A DNA stretch of 6,157 nt. It comes from an uncultured Lachnospiraceae bacterium. GTDB lineage: Bacteria; Bacillota; Clostridia; Lachnospirales; Lachnospiraceae. The stretch's first letter is position 1. Every line of letters starts with the position of its first letter. The stretch is from assembly GCA_958422845.1 (NCBI GenBank), contig CATZPU010000078.1:1-6157 (forward strand). Direction: 5' to 3'. Below are positions 5,632 through 6,157 of this stretch, piece after piece. A program made the translations under genes and the position numbers. The notes below the pieces were generated by a model, which was not told the origin of the DNA, made no database searches, and worked only from the letters and a program-made list of their open reading frames with translations.

Positions 5632-5704
5632 AGCTGCTGACGGGAATCGAACCCGTGACCTCCTCACTACCAATGAGGTGCGCTACCGACTGTGCCACAG
5701 CAGC
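5632..5704 (-). tRNA. tRNA-Thr(GGU)
   Basis: This is a 73-base cloverleaf on the minus strand. The acceptor stem is GCTGCTG/CAGCAGC. The anticodon stem CCTCA/TGAGG encloses TTGGTAG, giving anticodon GGT (reads ACC/ACU). The T stem ACGGG/CCCGT has loop TTCGATT. The discriminator base is T and CCA is not encoded, so it must be added. The D stem GCAC/GCGC contains one A12-C23 mismatch, which is unusual but does not break the fold. It is a single-gene transcription unit with its own promoter and terminator. Confidence 0.93.
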
Positions 5705-5729
5705 AAAATGATAATTGTTACGACTTATA

Positions 5730-5758
5730 ATTCTAGCATAACTCCAATGTGATGTCAA
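5730..5758 (-). promoter_or_regulatory. tRNA-Thr promoter (TTGACA-17-TAGAAT)
   Basis: On the minus strand a perfect -35 TTGACA (5758-5753) and a five-of-six -10 TAGAAT (5735-5730) are 17 bases apart. The predicted start is about 20 bases before the mature tRNA 5' end. It is strong, as expected for a tRNA gene. Confidence 0.78.
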
Positions 5759-5789
5759 ACAAAAACTCTGAAAAACACGAAGTAAAGCC

Positions 5790-5818
5790 TTGTGAACTGT
5801 CTGCAAATGATGTAAGAT
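5790..5818 (+). promoter_or_regulatory. Candidate promoter of the TRIC gene (TTGTGA-17-TAAGAT)
   Basis: TTGTGA (5790-5795) and TAAGAT (5813-5818) are separated by 17 bases, each matching consensus at four of six positions. It lies about 30 bases before the TRIC start and is divergent from the tRNA promoter in the same intergenic region. It is the only reasonable plus-strand candidate there. Confidence 0.4.
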
Positions 5819-5849
5819 ATCAGAGCAGATGATTCAGGGAGAGTATGTG

Positions 5850-6157
5850 ATGGAATATTCGGATATTATTATTTATGTGATGGAACTTGTGGGCACAGTT
5901 GCATTTGCTGTTTCAGGAGCAATGACGGCAATTCAGAAGAGAATGGATCTGTTCGGGGTGAATGTGCTTGGCGTGACAACAGCAGTAGGAGGGGGATTGA
6001 TCCGCGATCTTATCCTTGGCACAAATCCTCCGGTAATGTTTCGGAATTATACGTACGCGCTTACTGCGGTGATCGCGTCTACGCTTTTGTTCTGTTTTGT
6101 GTTACTGAGGGAAAGAGGCCGTTCAGGCGATTATGTCGTATGGCGGAGGCTGACGCG
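5850..6157 (+). CDS. TRIC (UPF0126) cation channel family protein, 5' part
   Basis: The first 102 residues of a membrane protein of the trimeric intracellular cation channel family (UPF0126, YicG-like) are present, and the gene continues beyond the right edge. After MEYSDIIIYVMELVG comes a first helix (about 5-27, with AFAVSGA), then the loop AIQKRMDLFGVNVLG and the hallmark VGGGLIRDLILG (about 49-60), followed by NPPVMFRNY and another helix (about 73-90). Bacterial homologues form homotrimeric cation-selective channels with seven helices and about 200 residues, so roughly half is missing. GGGAG (5837-5841) precedes the ATG by eight bases. An in-frame GTG at 5847 is an alternative start. It has its own candidate promoter and no evident functional tie to the neighbouring tRNA. 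Confidence 0.9.
   Translation, partial: MEYSDIIIYVMELVGTVAFAVSGAMTAIQKRMDLFGVNVLGVTTAVGGGLIRDLILGTNPPVMFRNYTYALTAVIASTLLFCFVLLRERGRSGDYVVWRRLT

Overview
The window looks like chromosomal DNA of a low-to-mid GC Clostridia member, most likely Lachnospiraceae. This is inferred from strong AGGAGG-type ribosome binding sites, consensus sigma-A-type promoters with 17 bp spacers, a tRNA gene without encoded CCA and the gene families present. No 16S or housekeeping marker is available to fix the genus.

Layout. (1) Positions 1-310 hold a compact locus: a 38-residue single-helix membrane peptide of the holin-like toxin type, followed by two stem-loops. A minus-strand promoter with a perfect -10 and a 17 bp spacer reads back over the toxin 3' region. 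The design matches a type I toxin-antitoxin module in which antisense RNA overlaps the 3' end of the toxin mRNA (txpA/RatA and bsrG/SR4 are the known models). (2) Positions 444-2385 (+) hold an SseB-domain protein followed after 16 bases by a secreted protein with CAP/SCP, Ig-like (Big_2) and leucine-rich (LRR_5) domains. (3) Positions 2401-5395 (-) hold a sulfur/redox cluster, in transcription order: 2[4Fe-4S] ferredoxin, NapH-like membrane iron-sulfur protein (4-base overlap), single-domain rhodanese, and a CoA-disulfide-reductase/rhodanese fusion. The fusion gene is interrupted by one in-frame amber codon at residue 61 and is otherwise undamaged, so it is called a probable recent pseudogene. 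(4) Positions 5570-5758 (-) hold tRNA-Thr(GGU) with its own consensus promoter and a strong terminator. (5) From 5850 (+) a TRIC/UPF0126 membrane channel gene begins and runs off the right edge.

How the genes fit together. The minus-strand cluster combines electron carriers (soluble ferredoxin and a membrane Fe-S protein) with two sulfane-sulfur handling modules, suggesting a persulfide or sulfane-sulfur redox pathway. A 13 bp perfect palindrome lies directly downstream of the ferredoxin -10 box, and the CoADR gene has its own consensus-like promoter. The toxin locus, the SseB/CAP pair, the tRNA and the TRIC gene appear to be independent units.
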